A stretch of DNA of 64,000 nt from Erythrophleum ivorense (lineage: Eukaryota > Streptophyta > Magnoliopsida > Fabales > Fabaceae): positions 186,001 through 250,000 of the forward strand of contig JAIUCV010000394.1 in NCBI GenBank assembly GCA_026724425.1, in the 5' to 3' direction. The position numbers and the translations under genes were made by a program. Numbering within the stretch: the stretch's first letter is position 1; each line of letters opens with the position of its first letter. Positions 46,395 to 57,623 of the stretch are shown one piece after another. The notes below the pieces were generated by a model that saw nothing but the letters and a program-made list of their open reading frames with translations, was not told the DNA's origin and ran no database searches.

Positions 46395-49202
46395 ATGAGT
46401 TACGGAATATATGAGTTACGAAGCTGGATGTACAATCAAAGAGATCCAGGGACCGGCGAAGTGAGGAGAGAGTTTGTTGAAGGATTACATGGATTTTTTA
46501 ACCAAGCACAAAACCAACCGCAGGCAATGCAAACGGGTAAAATATTTTGTCCCTGTGAGAAATGTAGGAACAAAAAATATATCGCTGTTGATACTGCTAA
46601 AAAACATGTATTTAATAGAGGATTTGTACCAAACTATTATGTATGGTATTTTCATGGTGAAAATCATTATAATACGACGACTCACTATGAAGCGGGAAAT
46701 AGTGGTTCGAGTCAAGGGGTTGAAGAACATAATTATAGCGGTAGCTATGATTATGGTCATCCTGATATCTTGGGAAATGATATTGGATATCAGCAAGGGA
46801 ATAGATTTCATGATATGGTTACAGATGCATTTCATGAAACTACACCTGCTTTTGCCGATAATCCTACGGAAGCAATTCTGGAAGAACCCAACATAGAAGC
46901 ACAAAAGTTTTATGATATGTTAGATGCTGCAAATCAACCACTTTACGATGGGTGTAGAGAGGGACTTTCTAGACTGTCACTAGCAGCTAGGATGATGACA
47001 ATTAAAAGTGAGGATAACAGCAGCGAGAGTAACATGGATAAGTGGGCTGGACTATTTCAAGAGTATTTACCGGAAGATAATCTTTCTGCTGGTAATTACT
47101 ATGAAATACAGAAGTTGGTTGCGGGTCTTGGGTTACCTTATGAAATGATTGATGTATGCATTGACAATTGCATGATTTTCTGGAAAGATGATGATAAGCT
47201 GCAGGAATGTCGATTTTGTGGGAAGCCGAGATACAAACCCACTATGGGAAGGAGGCGGGTCCCTTACCAACGTATGTGGTACTTGCCAATCACCGAAAGA
47301 TTGAAACGGTTATACCAATCGGAAATGACGTCAGCGTCAATGAGATGGCATGCAGAACATTCCACACATCATGGAGAGATAACACATCCCTCAGATGCAA
47401 AGGCGTGGAAACACTTTTAGACGGTACATTCAAACTTTGCTAATGAGTCCAGGAATGTTTATCTTGGATTATGCACAGACGGATTTAGTCCATTTGGTAT
47501 GTCAGGGAGACAATATTCGCTATGGCCCGTCATATTGACTCCATATAATCTTCCGCCGACAATGTGCATGCAGCGAGAATTTTTGTTCTTAACTGTTTTA
47601 GTGCCAGGTCCAAAGCATCTGAAGCGATCCCTAGATGTATTTCTGCAACCTTTGATCGATGAGCTGAAACAACTGTGGTATTCAGGAGTCTGCACATTTG
47701 ATTACTCGCAGCAACAAAACTTCAACATGCGCGCAGTATTATTGTGGACGATTAGTGACTTCCCAGCGTATGGAATGTTGTCGGGGTGGACTACGCACGG
47801 AAGACTATCGTGTCCACACTGTTTGAATAGGGCAGAAGCATTTCAGCTGAGGCATGGAAGAAAACCTTGTTGGTTTGATTGTCACCGTCGTTTTCTTCCT
47901 ATCAATCACAAGTACCGAAAGAACAAGGTTTTATTTACGAAGAATAAAGCTGTCCGCGGTCCCCCTCCGGATTATCTTTCGGGACAGGATTTGCTTGATC
48001 AGATCGATTATTATGGTGGTGAGGAAACATGCAAACGTGGGGGCAATTGGCATTGCACTGCAAACATGCCTGATGGATATGGACAAGCACACAACTGGCA
48101 CAAAAAAAGTATATTCTGGGAACTCCCATATTGGAAGGATCACCTTTTGCGACATAATCTTGACGTTATGCATATCGAGAAGAATTTTTTTGATAACATC
48201 ATGCATACGATTTTGAACGTCCAAGGGAAAAGTAAAGACAATATGAAATCGAGGCTGGACTTAGCAGAAATATGCAAAAGAAGCGAGTTGGAGATTACTA
48301 GAGACGGCAAACAGCCAATTCCGAGTTTTCGATTGTCTGCAGATGGGAAGAGAGCTCTATTTGATTGGGTGGCCTCAGATGTCAAATTTCCGGATGGATA
48401 TGTTTCCAAATTCTCACGATGTATAGAGCGAGGACAAAAAATTTCTGGTATGAAGAGCCACGATTGCCATGTTTTCATGCAGCGACTACTACCGTTTGCG
48501 TTACAAGAGCTATTGCCGTCTCATGTCCACGAAGCAATTGCTGGTAATAATTAAACAAGTATTTACATTTCTTTTAATTGATTTTATGTACGTAATTAAA
48601 TATATATGTTTGCTTAAGGAGATTATGTATGATGTATATTATATTATAGGTATTGGGGCGTTTTTCCGAGATCTTTGCACGCGAACACTGACAGTAGACG
48701 GGGTAGAGAAGTTAAAAAAAAACATTGCTCTCTTGTTGTGTAACATGGAGAAAATCTTCCCTCCTTCATTCTTCGACGTGATGGAACACCTAACGGTACA
48801 TTTGCCATATGAGGCGGATCTCGGGGGGCCTGTGCAATTCAGGTGGATGTATCCGTTTGAGCGTTTTATGGGACACTTGAAGGGAAAGGCTAAAAACCTT
48901 GCAAAAGTTGAGGGATCCATAGTACAAGGTTCATTGACAGAGGAAACATCTAACTTCGCGTCTTACTATTTTAGTCCAAATGTGAGAACGAGAAGAACCG
49001 CTACGAAACGATACGATGATGGAGGCGTTGCACCTGTTTATAGGCATGTTGTCCCCAGCATCTTCAAAGAAATAGGCAGACTTGCTGGAAAGTTGAAGGA
49101 AAAATCGTGGGACCATGAAGATTTGAGAGCTGCTCACAATTACATATTGCGTAATCTGGATGAAGTGCACCAATTTGAGAGGTAACATTATATTATATAT
49201 AC

Positions 49203-49241
<39 letters not shown>

Positions 49242-50190
49242 TATATTTATGTAACTCGAGATGTTTGTGCAGCATATTTGATAATCTGATCCGCCAAACA
49301 TACCATGGTTTACAAGAGCATGAGTATGAGTTTTACAAAGAACGTGACTTTGCTGGATGGTTAAAATACTATGTAAGTAATCTTCAAATGAGTGATATAT
49401 AAACTAAAACCTAACACTATAGCTAGGTTACATAATTAATGTACCATTTGTTTGTATATAGGTGAGAGAGGGCTGTCATCCGGAACAAATACCGCTGTGG
49501 CTGCATGAGATTGTGAACTCTCCAATAGGAAAGATCACTACAGCACCAATGTACTGTACTCGCGGGTACATTTTCCATACGTACAAGCATGGGATGCGGA
49601 AGTCGACCGCAAATTATGGTATTCATGTCCCGGGGGAAATAGAATTCTATGGAGTTTTGCAAGAGATCATCGAGGTCACATACCCTGGAATTATCAACTT
49701 GAAATGTATTATATTCAAATGTGATTGGTATGATCCGACACCAGGTCGAGCGGTTCGGAGAAACGAGACGGTAGGTGTCACCGATGTAAATGCAAACCGA
49801 AAATTTTCCAAGTTCGAACCCTTCATCCTTGCATCGCAGGCAGAGCAAGTGTGTTTCATTCCTTATCCTCGAGTTAGACAAAGACGGGAGACTTGGTTAT
49901 CGGTCATAAAGGTCAATCCAAGAGGTTATGTAGTTGGTTTAGACGATGAAGTGGCCATGCAGCATGATAGAGTTGCAGAAGTTTCAAACCCGAGCGAATC
50001 CACAGAAAATATCAACCACGTTAACCCCGAGAACAGAGAAGTTGAAGACGTCGTTGACGATTCAAGTGAAGATGGAGAAGCCGATGAATTCGAAGAGTCT
50101 GCGACTGATGAAGAAGAAAGAGAACACAGTGAAAACTCTTACGTATCTGAAAATGAGGACGAAAATGAGGATATTCTTGAGTTTGATTAA
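46395..50190 (+). pseudogene. CACTA transposase (TNP2/TNPD type) with one in-frame stop
   Basis: Four exons predicted: 46395-48543, 48650-49181, 49273-49372, 49462-50190. They join in phase to 1170 codons. Order: an N-terminal transposase-associated domain with Cys motif (CPCEKCRNKKY, about residue 50); the Transposase_21 core including CRFCGKPRY, GMSGRQYSLWPVILTPYNLPP, ADMPDGYGQ-like and HNLDVMHIEKN motifs; a DUF4218-like part (IFPPSFFDVMEHLTVHLPYEA, PFERFMGHLKG) in exons 1-2; a DUF4216-like part (TPGRAVRRNETVGVTDVN) in exon 4; a very acidic tail. The only lesion seen is TAG at 47418-47420, codon 342, after WKHF; the frame continues cleanly to codon 1169. CAG-to-TAG is the simplest cause. 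No intron is available to skip it. Confidence 0.88.
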
Positions 50191-50368
50191 TTTTAAGGTT
50201 TTTCTTTGTATTTTCTTATGTGCTGTATGTTACATATATTGTCACTCCATCGCAAACTTTATACTTACAAGCCGAAACGAAATTCATTTCAGTACGTATA
50301 ACATTTTGAGATTGCAGATGTCTTCTCTATGGTTCCCCACGCCGAGCCAGTTGATGACGGCTTCTCTT

Positions 50369-50947
50369 CTAGATTTGACGTCACCGGGTGGCTTTTTGTT
50401 CCAGCCGCCGTCACTGTTGTTTCCGATATCTCCCTAATCGTTCCCGGAACCCCAAGCTGCTTTGTTATCATTGCCGTGGTTTGTCATTGGAGTCTAAACC
50501 CCATCTAGACCAGTTTTCGACAGAGGACGAATCGGTGGAAGGCTTTCTAGTGTTTGAATGTACGTAGTATTTAAATCCACCTGTCATCATTCTTACCCCA
50601 TGAAGATCCACCATCATCTTTCTTACCTCACAAAGATTCACCGTCATCCTTCTTAATTACCCCATGCATGGGGTAAGTAGTATGACGGTGGATCTTCTTG
50701 AGGTAAGAAAGATGGTGGTGGATCTTCATGGGGCAATAATGATGATTGTGGATTTAAATAATATATTCAAACACCAGAAAGCCTTCCACCGATTCGTCCT
50801 CTGTCGGAATCTGGTATAGCTGGGAAGTGATAACAAACCGGGAAGTGATAACAAAGCAGCTTGGGGAACCGGCAACGATCAGGGGGATAGCGGAAACAAC
50901 AGTGGCCGTGGTTGGAACAAAAAGCCACCCGGGGACGTCAAATCTAG
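50369..50947. repeat. Large imperfect palindrome inside the CACTA element
   Basis: Two arms of about 290 bp meet at a near-perfect centre TTACCCCATGCATGGGGTAA (50657-50676). Matching outer landmarks: CTAGATTTGACGTC on the left and GACGTCAAATCTAG on the right, and GACAGAGGACGAATCGGTGG with its complement. It lies after the transposase stop codon. Coding frames in the arms are short and not supported. Confidence 0.85.
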
Positions 50948-50949
50948 CG

Positions 50950-51900
50950 GCCAATTGCGATGGATTTGCGATGGAAAACAAAAAATTTTGTATCCATCGC
51001 AAATCCGTCGCAAGTTTGCGTTGGATTTGCGATGAAATTTTAAATTTTTTGTTTTCCATCGCAATTCCATCGCAACTTTGCGATGGATTTGCGATGGAAA
51101 ACAAAAAATTTTGTATCCATCACAAATCCGTCGCAAACTTGCGATGGAATTGCGATGGAAAACAAAAAATTTAAAATTTCATCGCAAATCCAACGCAAAC
51201 TTGCGATGGAATTGCGATGGAATTTTTAATTTTTAAGTTTCCATCGCAAATCCGTCGCAAGTTTGCGACGGATTTGCGATGGAAACTTAAATATTTAGGG
51301 TTTAGGGTTTTCGCTGTTTCTTATAACAAGTGTTTTGTGTTTAGGGTATGTTTTTATGTGATGTATAATTCAAACTAAAAGCTTTCAAGTAAATAAAAAA
51401 CATTTCTCTTCAACTAGGTACATATCAAGCTCACTAAAGCTTATGACGTATATAACATTACAAACGGTTTTGTGAAAACACATCAACCATGTACATATAT
51501 ATCTACGAATGTTCAATATCTAAATAAATATTCAAATTCATCTACTAATGAGCATAAATATTGCATACGTACAAACTTATTAGTCCGTTATCAAATCCCT
51601 AAACCCTAAAACCTAAACCTTAACTTTCCATCGCAAATCCATCGCAAAGTTGCGATTGATTTGCGATGGAATGGGACATTTTCATCGCAAATCCATCGCA
51701 ACTTTGCGATGGATTTGCGATAGAATGGACCTAATTCGAGAACTATTAGGGTTTCCAAACATTCCCTCGCAAACCCATCGCATTTTTTGCGATGGATTTG
51801 CGATGATCGACCACAGTCCATCGCAAATCCATCGTAAAATTTAGGGTTTCCCTACATTTCCCTCGCAAAGCCATCGCAAAATTGCGATGGATTTGCGAGG
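50950..51900. repeat. Internal CACTA repeat arrays upstream of the tnpA-like gene
   Basis: Two clusters (about 50955-51290 and 51625-51900) of TTTGCGATGGA / TCCATCGCAAA units, separated by 330 bp of AT-rich sequence. Unlike the terminal arrays, nearly all units read GATGG and not GACGG. They end directly before the TATA box of the tnpA-like gene. Confidence 0.85.
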
Positions 51901-51913
51901 GACACATATTTCC

Positions 51914-51920
51914 TATATAA
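51914..51920 (+). promoter_or_regulatory. Putative TATA box of the tnpA-like gene
   Basis: TATATAA follows immediately after the last internal repeat unit. The probable 5' UTR is the GC-rich 51945-52316 stretch, which has no ATG, then a leader intron 52317-52878 (CTCTG|GTAACA ... TTGCAG). Confidence 0.5.
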
Positions 51921-52878
51921 TTAGAGCGTCGGGTTTGAGCGAAAGCTCAAACCGACCCTTTTCCCCGAAAATACGACGGCCGCTTCTTCAGATTCGCCGA
52001 CTCCGACGCGTTTTACCGGAAAAATCCACAGCCGCTCCGACCCAACCGCCGAACACCGTCGATCTCTCCTCCGGTCATCTTCCACCTCCTTCAGATTCGC
52101 CGCCGCCGACAGCCCGTTCATTCTTCCCGCCGGCCGGCCGCTCTCTGGTTATCCCGCCTGTCGCCGCCTCCTTCAGACCCGCCTGTCGCCGCCTCCTTCG
52201 GACCCGCCTGTCGCCGCCTCTCGCCGCCAACCCGACCCGCCGCCGACAGCCCCATCCTTCTTCCCGCCGCCGACTGACCCTTCCCACCGGATACTTCCCG
52301 CCGCCGCCTCTCTCTGGTAACAATCTTCCGAATTTTTTTTTTTTTTTTTTTTTTGCGGATTTACAATTTCCTAGATTGTTAGATTGTTAGAATTAGTTAG
52401 ATTAGTTAGATTGTTTGATAATTTGTGATTATATTATTTTTAGAATTTTGAATGACAATTTTGAATGTTCCTATTGTTGTTAGATAAAATTAGCTACATG
52501 TATTAGTTAGATAATTAGTTTAGGTTAGATTGTTGATTAGTTTTTTAGATTGTTAGATAATTAAATTGAGATTAGTGTTTAGAATTTAGAATTTTAGAAT
52601 GTCATTATATTTCTAATGTGATTATATTTGATATAGTGTTTGGAAATGTGATTATATTAGTTTAGAATTTAGAATTTTCCGAACTATTTAAATTTCTAGA
52701 ATTTAATTTGTTGATGTAACATTAGATTAGTTTTAGTATTGTTTTATTTTAATGTTATAGTACTTTTTATATAATTTTGTGATTATTAGAATAATTTTTA
52801 ATTATTAGAGTATTTTTTTATTTTTATTTGTACAATTATTAATGTTTTTTTAAATTTTACTTTTTTAATTTATTGCAG

Positions 52879-54532
52879 ATGGAGCAACAAAACACTTACC
52901 AGGATTTTCTGAGTCAGGGAGGATCCGGGGGCCGTGCTGGTTCCGGGGGTTCCCGTGGTGCTCGTTCCGTTCTCGTGAGGAGTCACGGGAACCCTGCTAG
53001 TAGCTCCCATGGTTCTACGGGACGGGAGCCGCAGCAGCGGGTACGGTCTCGGTCTTCTTCCCCACCACGTCAGCCAGCCGCAGTTGAGGCCGCGGTTGAG
53101 GCCGCTAGAGCCCCATTTTATGCGGCCATGCGGGAGATTTTAGAGGAGCCCGGTCATGATCTCCTCCCTCATCTTCATCCACACCGCCCACCGAGAACTT
53201 TATGGTATGTAATTTTTAATTTTTATTTGTTTTTGTTTTATTTTATATTGTATAATTTAAAATGTTAAAGTGTTGTTTTCTTTTTAAGGTTCTCTCATGA
53301 TTCGTCCGTAGCTTCAGCAGTTACGGAAATCTTTGAAAAAGATTATCAAGATCCTTTTGCCCGGTGGAAGGATGTGAAGGAACCCGTTCTTCAACGTTGG
53401 TTCTCTACTTTTGCTGTACGTGTTTCTTGTATTTTTTTTTTTTTTTAAATATTTTCTTATTGCTAATCTCTAACATTATATTATTGTTTTTTGATTTTTT
53501 TTTTCAAGCGCAAGTATCACTGGGAGTCTGGCATTACCGAGAGGGTTTACCAAGAGTTATGCGCCAAAGTCCATGATCGGTTACCCGATATGGTACATCG
53601 ATGGAAGAAGTCGTGGTTGGCGAAGGGTGATGCTGCCAAGCCACTTCACTTTGATCAGAATGTGTGGGATGCCTTGGTTGCTTACTGGTTGGATCCCGAT
53701 CACCAGAAACGGAGTGACAACAGTAAGTCTGCTCGAGGGAAGAGCAAAAATTCTAAACATCGATCCGGCCGAACTTCTTACGTAGCCCGCGGCCGAATGC
53801 TTGTAAGTTTTTTTAACTTTCTATTTATTTTTTAACAATATTTTTTGTACCATTCATAATTTCTTATCGTTATTATGAAATCAAAAATTATTTTTATAGG
53901 CCGAGGAACAAGGGGAATCAGAGACGGATTTGCTGGCCGTTCTCGCGTATGCGAAACGGAATCCGGATGGCACTTTCCTGGATGACGATTCTGAGGAGCT
54001 CTACGACGACGTTAACTCAAAACTGCAAGAGTTGACTCAGAATGATGATCCGGATAGCGTCGCTTCTGGTTCTTCCGTCGCCGCGAAGAACAAGGTTTTT
54101 CTTCAGGTAAATTTGTATCATTTTTTAGTTTAAATTATTTTTATTCTTATGTATATTGTTGGCTTCTTAATTTCAATGTTTTTTTTGGTTTTTCAGTCCG
54201 CTCCCCGTAAAAAGGGGAAGATTTGGGGGGTTGGTTCTCTTCAATCCCAAATCGATCTTGGGAGCGGTTATGTTTGCGGTTCGGCTTCGAGTCAGTTTCC
54301 GGATCCGAACGAGGTTGCTGTGTTGAAGGAGGAATTGACTGCAACAAAGACGGAATTGACTACAACGAAGACGAAGGTTGCGGCGTTCGAAGAGATGTTC
54401 GACTACTTGGGCAACTCGGATCCGAAGCTCAAGGAGATTATGAGCCGTTTGCGTCAAAACCAGCAGCAATCCGAGGGCGGAAACACCGGAACCGGCGGAT
54501 CGGGTGACGACGGACCATCCGTCGATTTTTAG
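52879..54532 (+). CDS. CACTA TNPA-like protein (plant transposase, Ptta/En/Spm family)
   Basis: Five coding exons: 52879-53204, 53289-53415, 53509-53802, 53900-54106, 54197-54532, all GT-AG and in phase, 429 residues, no lesion seen. An N-terminal low-complexity Gly/Ser/Arg region is followed by the conserved core (FEKDYQDPFARWKDVKEPVLQRWFSTFA, RKYHWESGITERVYQELCAK, LDPDHQKRSDNSKSARGKSK) and 'AYAKRNPDGTFLDDDSEELYDDV', then a short coiled coil (EELTATKTELTTTKTKV) and a Gly-rich tail. In En/Spm, TNPA binds the subterminal repeats, brings ends together and represses its own promoter. The start is set by an ATG right after the leader intron. Confidence 0.88.
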
Positions 54533-54704
54533 TTTTTCGTTTTATTGTTTTTTTGTGAATTTGATGAATATTTTATTTTAATGATATTTTAATTACAATT
54601 AAATTTAATTTAATTTTGATTTTCAATTTTTTTTAATTTATTTATTTATTTTTAAAAAACAATTTCATAATAAAAAAAAATTTGAAAATAAAAAAAAATT
54701 AAAA

Positions 54705-55205
54705 ACTTGCGACGGATTGAATCCCGTCGCAAGTTTGCGATGGAAATATTCCATCGCACGTTTGCGACGGAATCAATCCATCGCAAACTTGCGACGGAAT
54801 CAATCCATCGCAAACTTGCGACGGGATTCAATCCGTCGCAAAATTGCGATGGATTGATTCCGTCGCACGGTTGCGACGGATTGCGATGGACCTTACTCCG
54901 TCGCAATTTTGCGATGGATTGCGACGGAGTTATATCCATCGCAACTTTGCGACGGAATAAAATCTCTCGCAAATCGATCGCCAAATTGCGACTGAATAAT
55001 TACGCCGTTAATCCGTCGCAATTTTGCGATGGAATTATTTCCATCGCAAATTTGCGACGGAGGCGCTTCCGTCGCAAATTTGCGACGGAGTTGCGACGGA
55101 AAAGTCATTGCGAGGAACAATTTGCGACGGAAATTTTTGCCTCGCAATTCCGTCGCAAATCGTCAGTTGCGACGGAATTGCGACGGGAATTTCCGTCGCA
55201 AATGG
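54705..55205. repeat. Right subterminal repeat array of the CACTA element
   Basis: Many direct and inverted copies of TTGCGACGGA / TCCGTCGCAA, mixed with GATGG variants, ending 10 bp before the terminal inverted repeat. Confidence 0.9.
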
Positions 55206-55226
55206 CCTATATTTCTTGTAGTGATA

Positions 55227-55981
55227 GACTTAGTCTTCTTTCAGAGCACATTCTTTTGTTTTAAAATCAGCTTTTGAGGTTGTTCAAATTAGAAGTTAGT
55301 TAATGGGTTGGAAACACTAGTAGATGCGCTTTTGATTTTCCACAGTGTCACGAGGGAGGATCTTTTTTTTTCTAACATCGAATTTCATTAATTTCCAAAG
55401 GTTTTGAAAAAAAAAAAAAGGTCATAAAACAACCCGTAAAACAACATAAAAAGGAGGAGGCAAGACCAGTTGAAACACAAAGACAATATCGAATCAGTAG
55501 TGTCATCCCGGATCCAAATGGAGGCTTCATACAGTTAGGATATCATGGAGCCAAGTCGGGCAATTACTGGTAATATAAGTGGCTATGGGCTATCCTTTTT
55601 GGTTAAAATATCTTTTGGTTCTGGTGTTTGTCTAACTAACATAATTGTTAGTTTAGATTAGTGTTGCTTTCTTTTAATCATTTTTTATTTTGGGTGATGG
55701 TTGTAGTTTTTTTGGTTGATGTTGTATTATTTCGTATAATCATTATATATTATACTCAATTAAAAAAAAGTTTCACATATACAGATATATCAATTTATTA
55801 TTTTGAGTTGATTAATATATGTTATTATATTAATCAATCAAGTAAACAACTCATGTAAATACCCCTGCATATTTTCCCCCAACTTAACAAGTTTTTTTGT
55901 AGTTTTTTTTGCTGATGTTGTATTATTCTCTATAATCAATATATATTATATTCAATTAAAAAAAAGTTTCACGTATATAGA
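55227..55981. other. Internal and right-TIR sequence of the MULE-like element
   Basis: About 55230-55680 is the non-TIR interior of the MULE-like element, non-coding and of unknown source. About 55700-55980 is right-TIR sequence including a partial tandem duplication (two TTCAATTAAAAAAAAGTTTCAC-like blocks near 55757 and 55952). Confidence 0.6.
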
Positions 55982-56533
55982 TGTAACATCCGCGAACCAG
56001 AAAGTTGTGTTAGAGTTGGTATCTGACGACATTAGGGATTCGGGAGTCGATTGCATACGCTCTTTGAGGTGCGAATCGAGGATTGACTGTACATGTTTTT
56101 GTTTGATTGTTGTACAGTTGGTTTAAGGTTCCTTTATCTCGAAGAACATGTGTAAAAGCTTCTGAATGCTTAGTGTCGATCGACACCGGTTATCAGGTTC
56201 GATTTCGGTTTAAGTCGATTGCGCGTTCGATTGAGGTTGGTTTCGGTTTGGTCGATGGGTGTCGACCGACACCAAGGAAGGGTGTCGATCGACACCCGTT
56301 ATTGAGAAATCGACCGGTTTGATTCAAATCGGCTGGTTTTGTTCGGTTTGGGCGAGGGAAGCCCTAGGTCGCGAATAAAACACTGTAGCCGCGTGAGAAA
56401 GCTCACTTTTCGAGGCAGAGAGTTTTTAGAAAGAAAGAGGTGAATTCTAGGGTGATTTTGGAGTTTGGAGGCTCGTTTTGTTGCTGTTCTTCAGTGTTTC
56501 ATCTCTTTTCCTTCCTTTCAATCCGTTTCTAAG

Positions 56534-56998
56534 GTGAGTGCGTGACTGTAGGTCCGTTAGCATTGGAGATTGTTTGATTTCGGTTTTGTTATTGAGTTTT
56601 TCGAGTTGTTCTTGAGTATAATTGAGTTATTTTGTTGTTTGATCGATGTGGGGGTTGAATCCCACGATTTTATATGTTTGGTGCGATTTTCGTTGATGTT
56701 GGTGTCTGGGCGTCGAGCTGCTGTCGACCGACACTCGATGAGTGTCGATCGACACTCAGAAGGCTGGCGTCGATCGACACCATAGAGGTGTCGGTCGACA
56801 CCGACCTGGGTGTCAGGAAATGTGGGTGTTTCCTGACAGGGAAGGTTTACGTTGTTGTTTATTTGATTAGCGTTGTTATTGTTGTTGATTATTGTGCTGT
56901 ATTGTCTAGTGTTTGACGTACTTGGCCTGTAGGCAGGATGATCCACTCACTAAGTATTTAAGATAATACTTACGCATCTCTATTCCAATGTGATGCAG
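56534..56998 (+). other. Predicted leader intron in LTR copy C
   Basis: Donor CTAAG|GTGAGTGC, acceptor GATGCAG|GTA, with an ATG-free upstream exon as in the other two copies. Confidence 0.5.
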
Positions 56999-57008
56999 GT
57001 AACAACAA

Positions 57009-57101
57009 TGTTCTTCCGCGGAAAGAGACCGAGAGAAGAGGATGATGAGATTAGGAATTTGATTTTGGCTCTTTTGTTGTGGTTGACAAGGAATTCTTAG
57101 G
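57009..57101 (+). CDS. Conserved LTR-encoded short ORF, copy C (30 aa)
   Basis: Starts MFFRGKRPREEDDEIRNL, continues with a Leu-rich stretch and Trp, and stops at RNS, four codons earlier than copy B because of a small deletion that makes TAG. Function unknown. Located 10 nt after the predicted splice acceptor. Confidence 0.45.
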
Positions 57102-57557
57102 GTGTTAGTTTATTTTTAATAATGTAGCAAACCTGGTGTTTAGGTTGCTTATTATTTATTGGTTTTCATTGGTTATTGGTTATTTGTTGAACGGTTATTT
57201 ATGATTTAATATTATTGATTTCTTTCGAGAATTTCCGCATTGATAATATTTTATAAAAAAAAAGGCTTGGTTGTTTCAATAGACATATCATCTTATTATT
57301 TTAACTTGATTAATATATATTTATTATATTAATCAATTAAGTAAAAAAATCATGTAAATACCTCTGCATATTCCCCCCAAACAAATTAATTTCTGCGTAT
57401 ATCCCCCCAAACGTGATATGCCTAAACGCAATTTGGAAAATTGATCGGAATTTTAGTTTTTAATTGAATTTGGGGGAATAGACAGAAATTTAAAAGATTA
57501 TGGGAAATTAGGCAGATGTAAAAAGTATAGGTAGGTGTATAGAGGCAGAAGTCGTAT

Positions 57558-57623
57558 TATAACAGCCCGGCCCCATAACAGCGCCGGGCGGGCCAGAGCC
57601 AGTGGGGCCGGGCGGCTGTTACA
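57558..57623. mobile_element. 66-bp GC-rich hairpin insertion with 5-bp target duplication
   Basis: Breaks the right MULE-like terminal repeat relative to the left one. Flanked by CGTAT (57553-57557 and 57624-57628). Nearly palindromic: AACAGCCCGGCCCC at one side and GGGGCCGGGCGGCTGTT at the other, with a short centre. On the minus strand it starts TGTAACAGCC, like an LTR terminus. Confidence 0.65.

Larger units (their letters stand above)
45735..55223 (+). mobile_element. CACTA (En/Spm) transposon, structurally complete
   Basis: 9489 bp. The ends are CACTACAAGAAA and its exact complement TTTCTTGTAGTG, flanked by the 3-bp target duplication ATA (45732-45734 and 55224-55226). Subterminal arrays of TTTGCGACGGA-type repeats lie inside both ends. 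Two genes in the same orientation: a TNP2/TNPD-type transposase (46395-50190) and a TNPA-type protein (52879-54532). Between them are a large palindrome and further arrays of the repeat. The perfect ends, exact target duplication and well-kept genes imply recent insertion. Confidence 0.95.
55982..57278 (+). mobile_element. Solo LTR of the TGTAACATCC gypsy family, copy C
   Basis: Begins TGTAACATCC and ends TTGGTTGTTTCA, flanked by a perfect 5-bp duplication ATAGA (55977-55981 and 57279-57283). Inserted in the right terminal repeat of the MULE-like element. Contains TGTCGATCGACA palindromes, the leader intron (56534-56998) and the short ORF. Confidence 0.95.

Noticed and set aside
51887..52390. 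167-codon Pro-rich frame and its antisense partner
   Set aside because: GC-rich 5' untranslated region of the tnpA-like gene; it begins within the binding repeats, before the TATA box, and runs into the leader intron.
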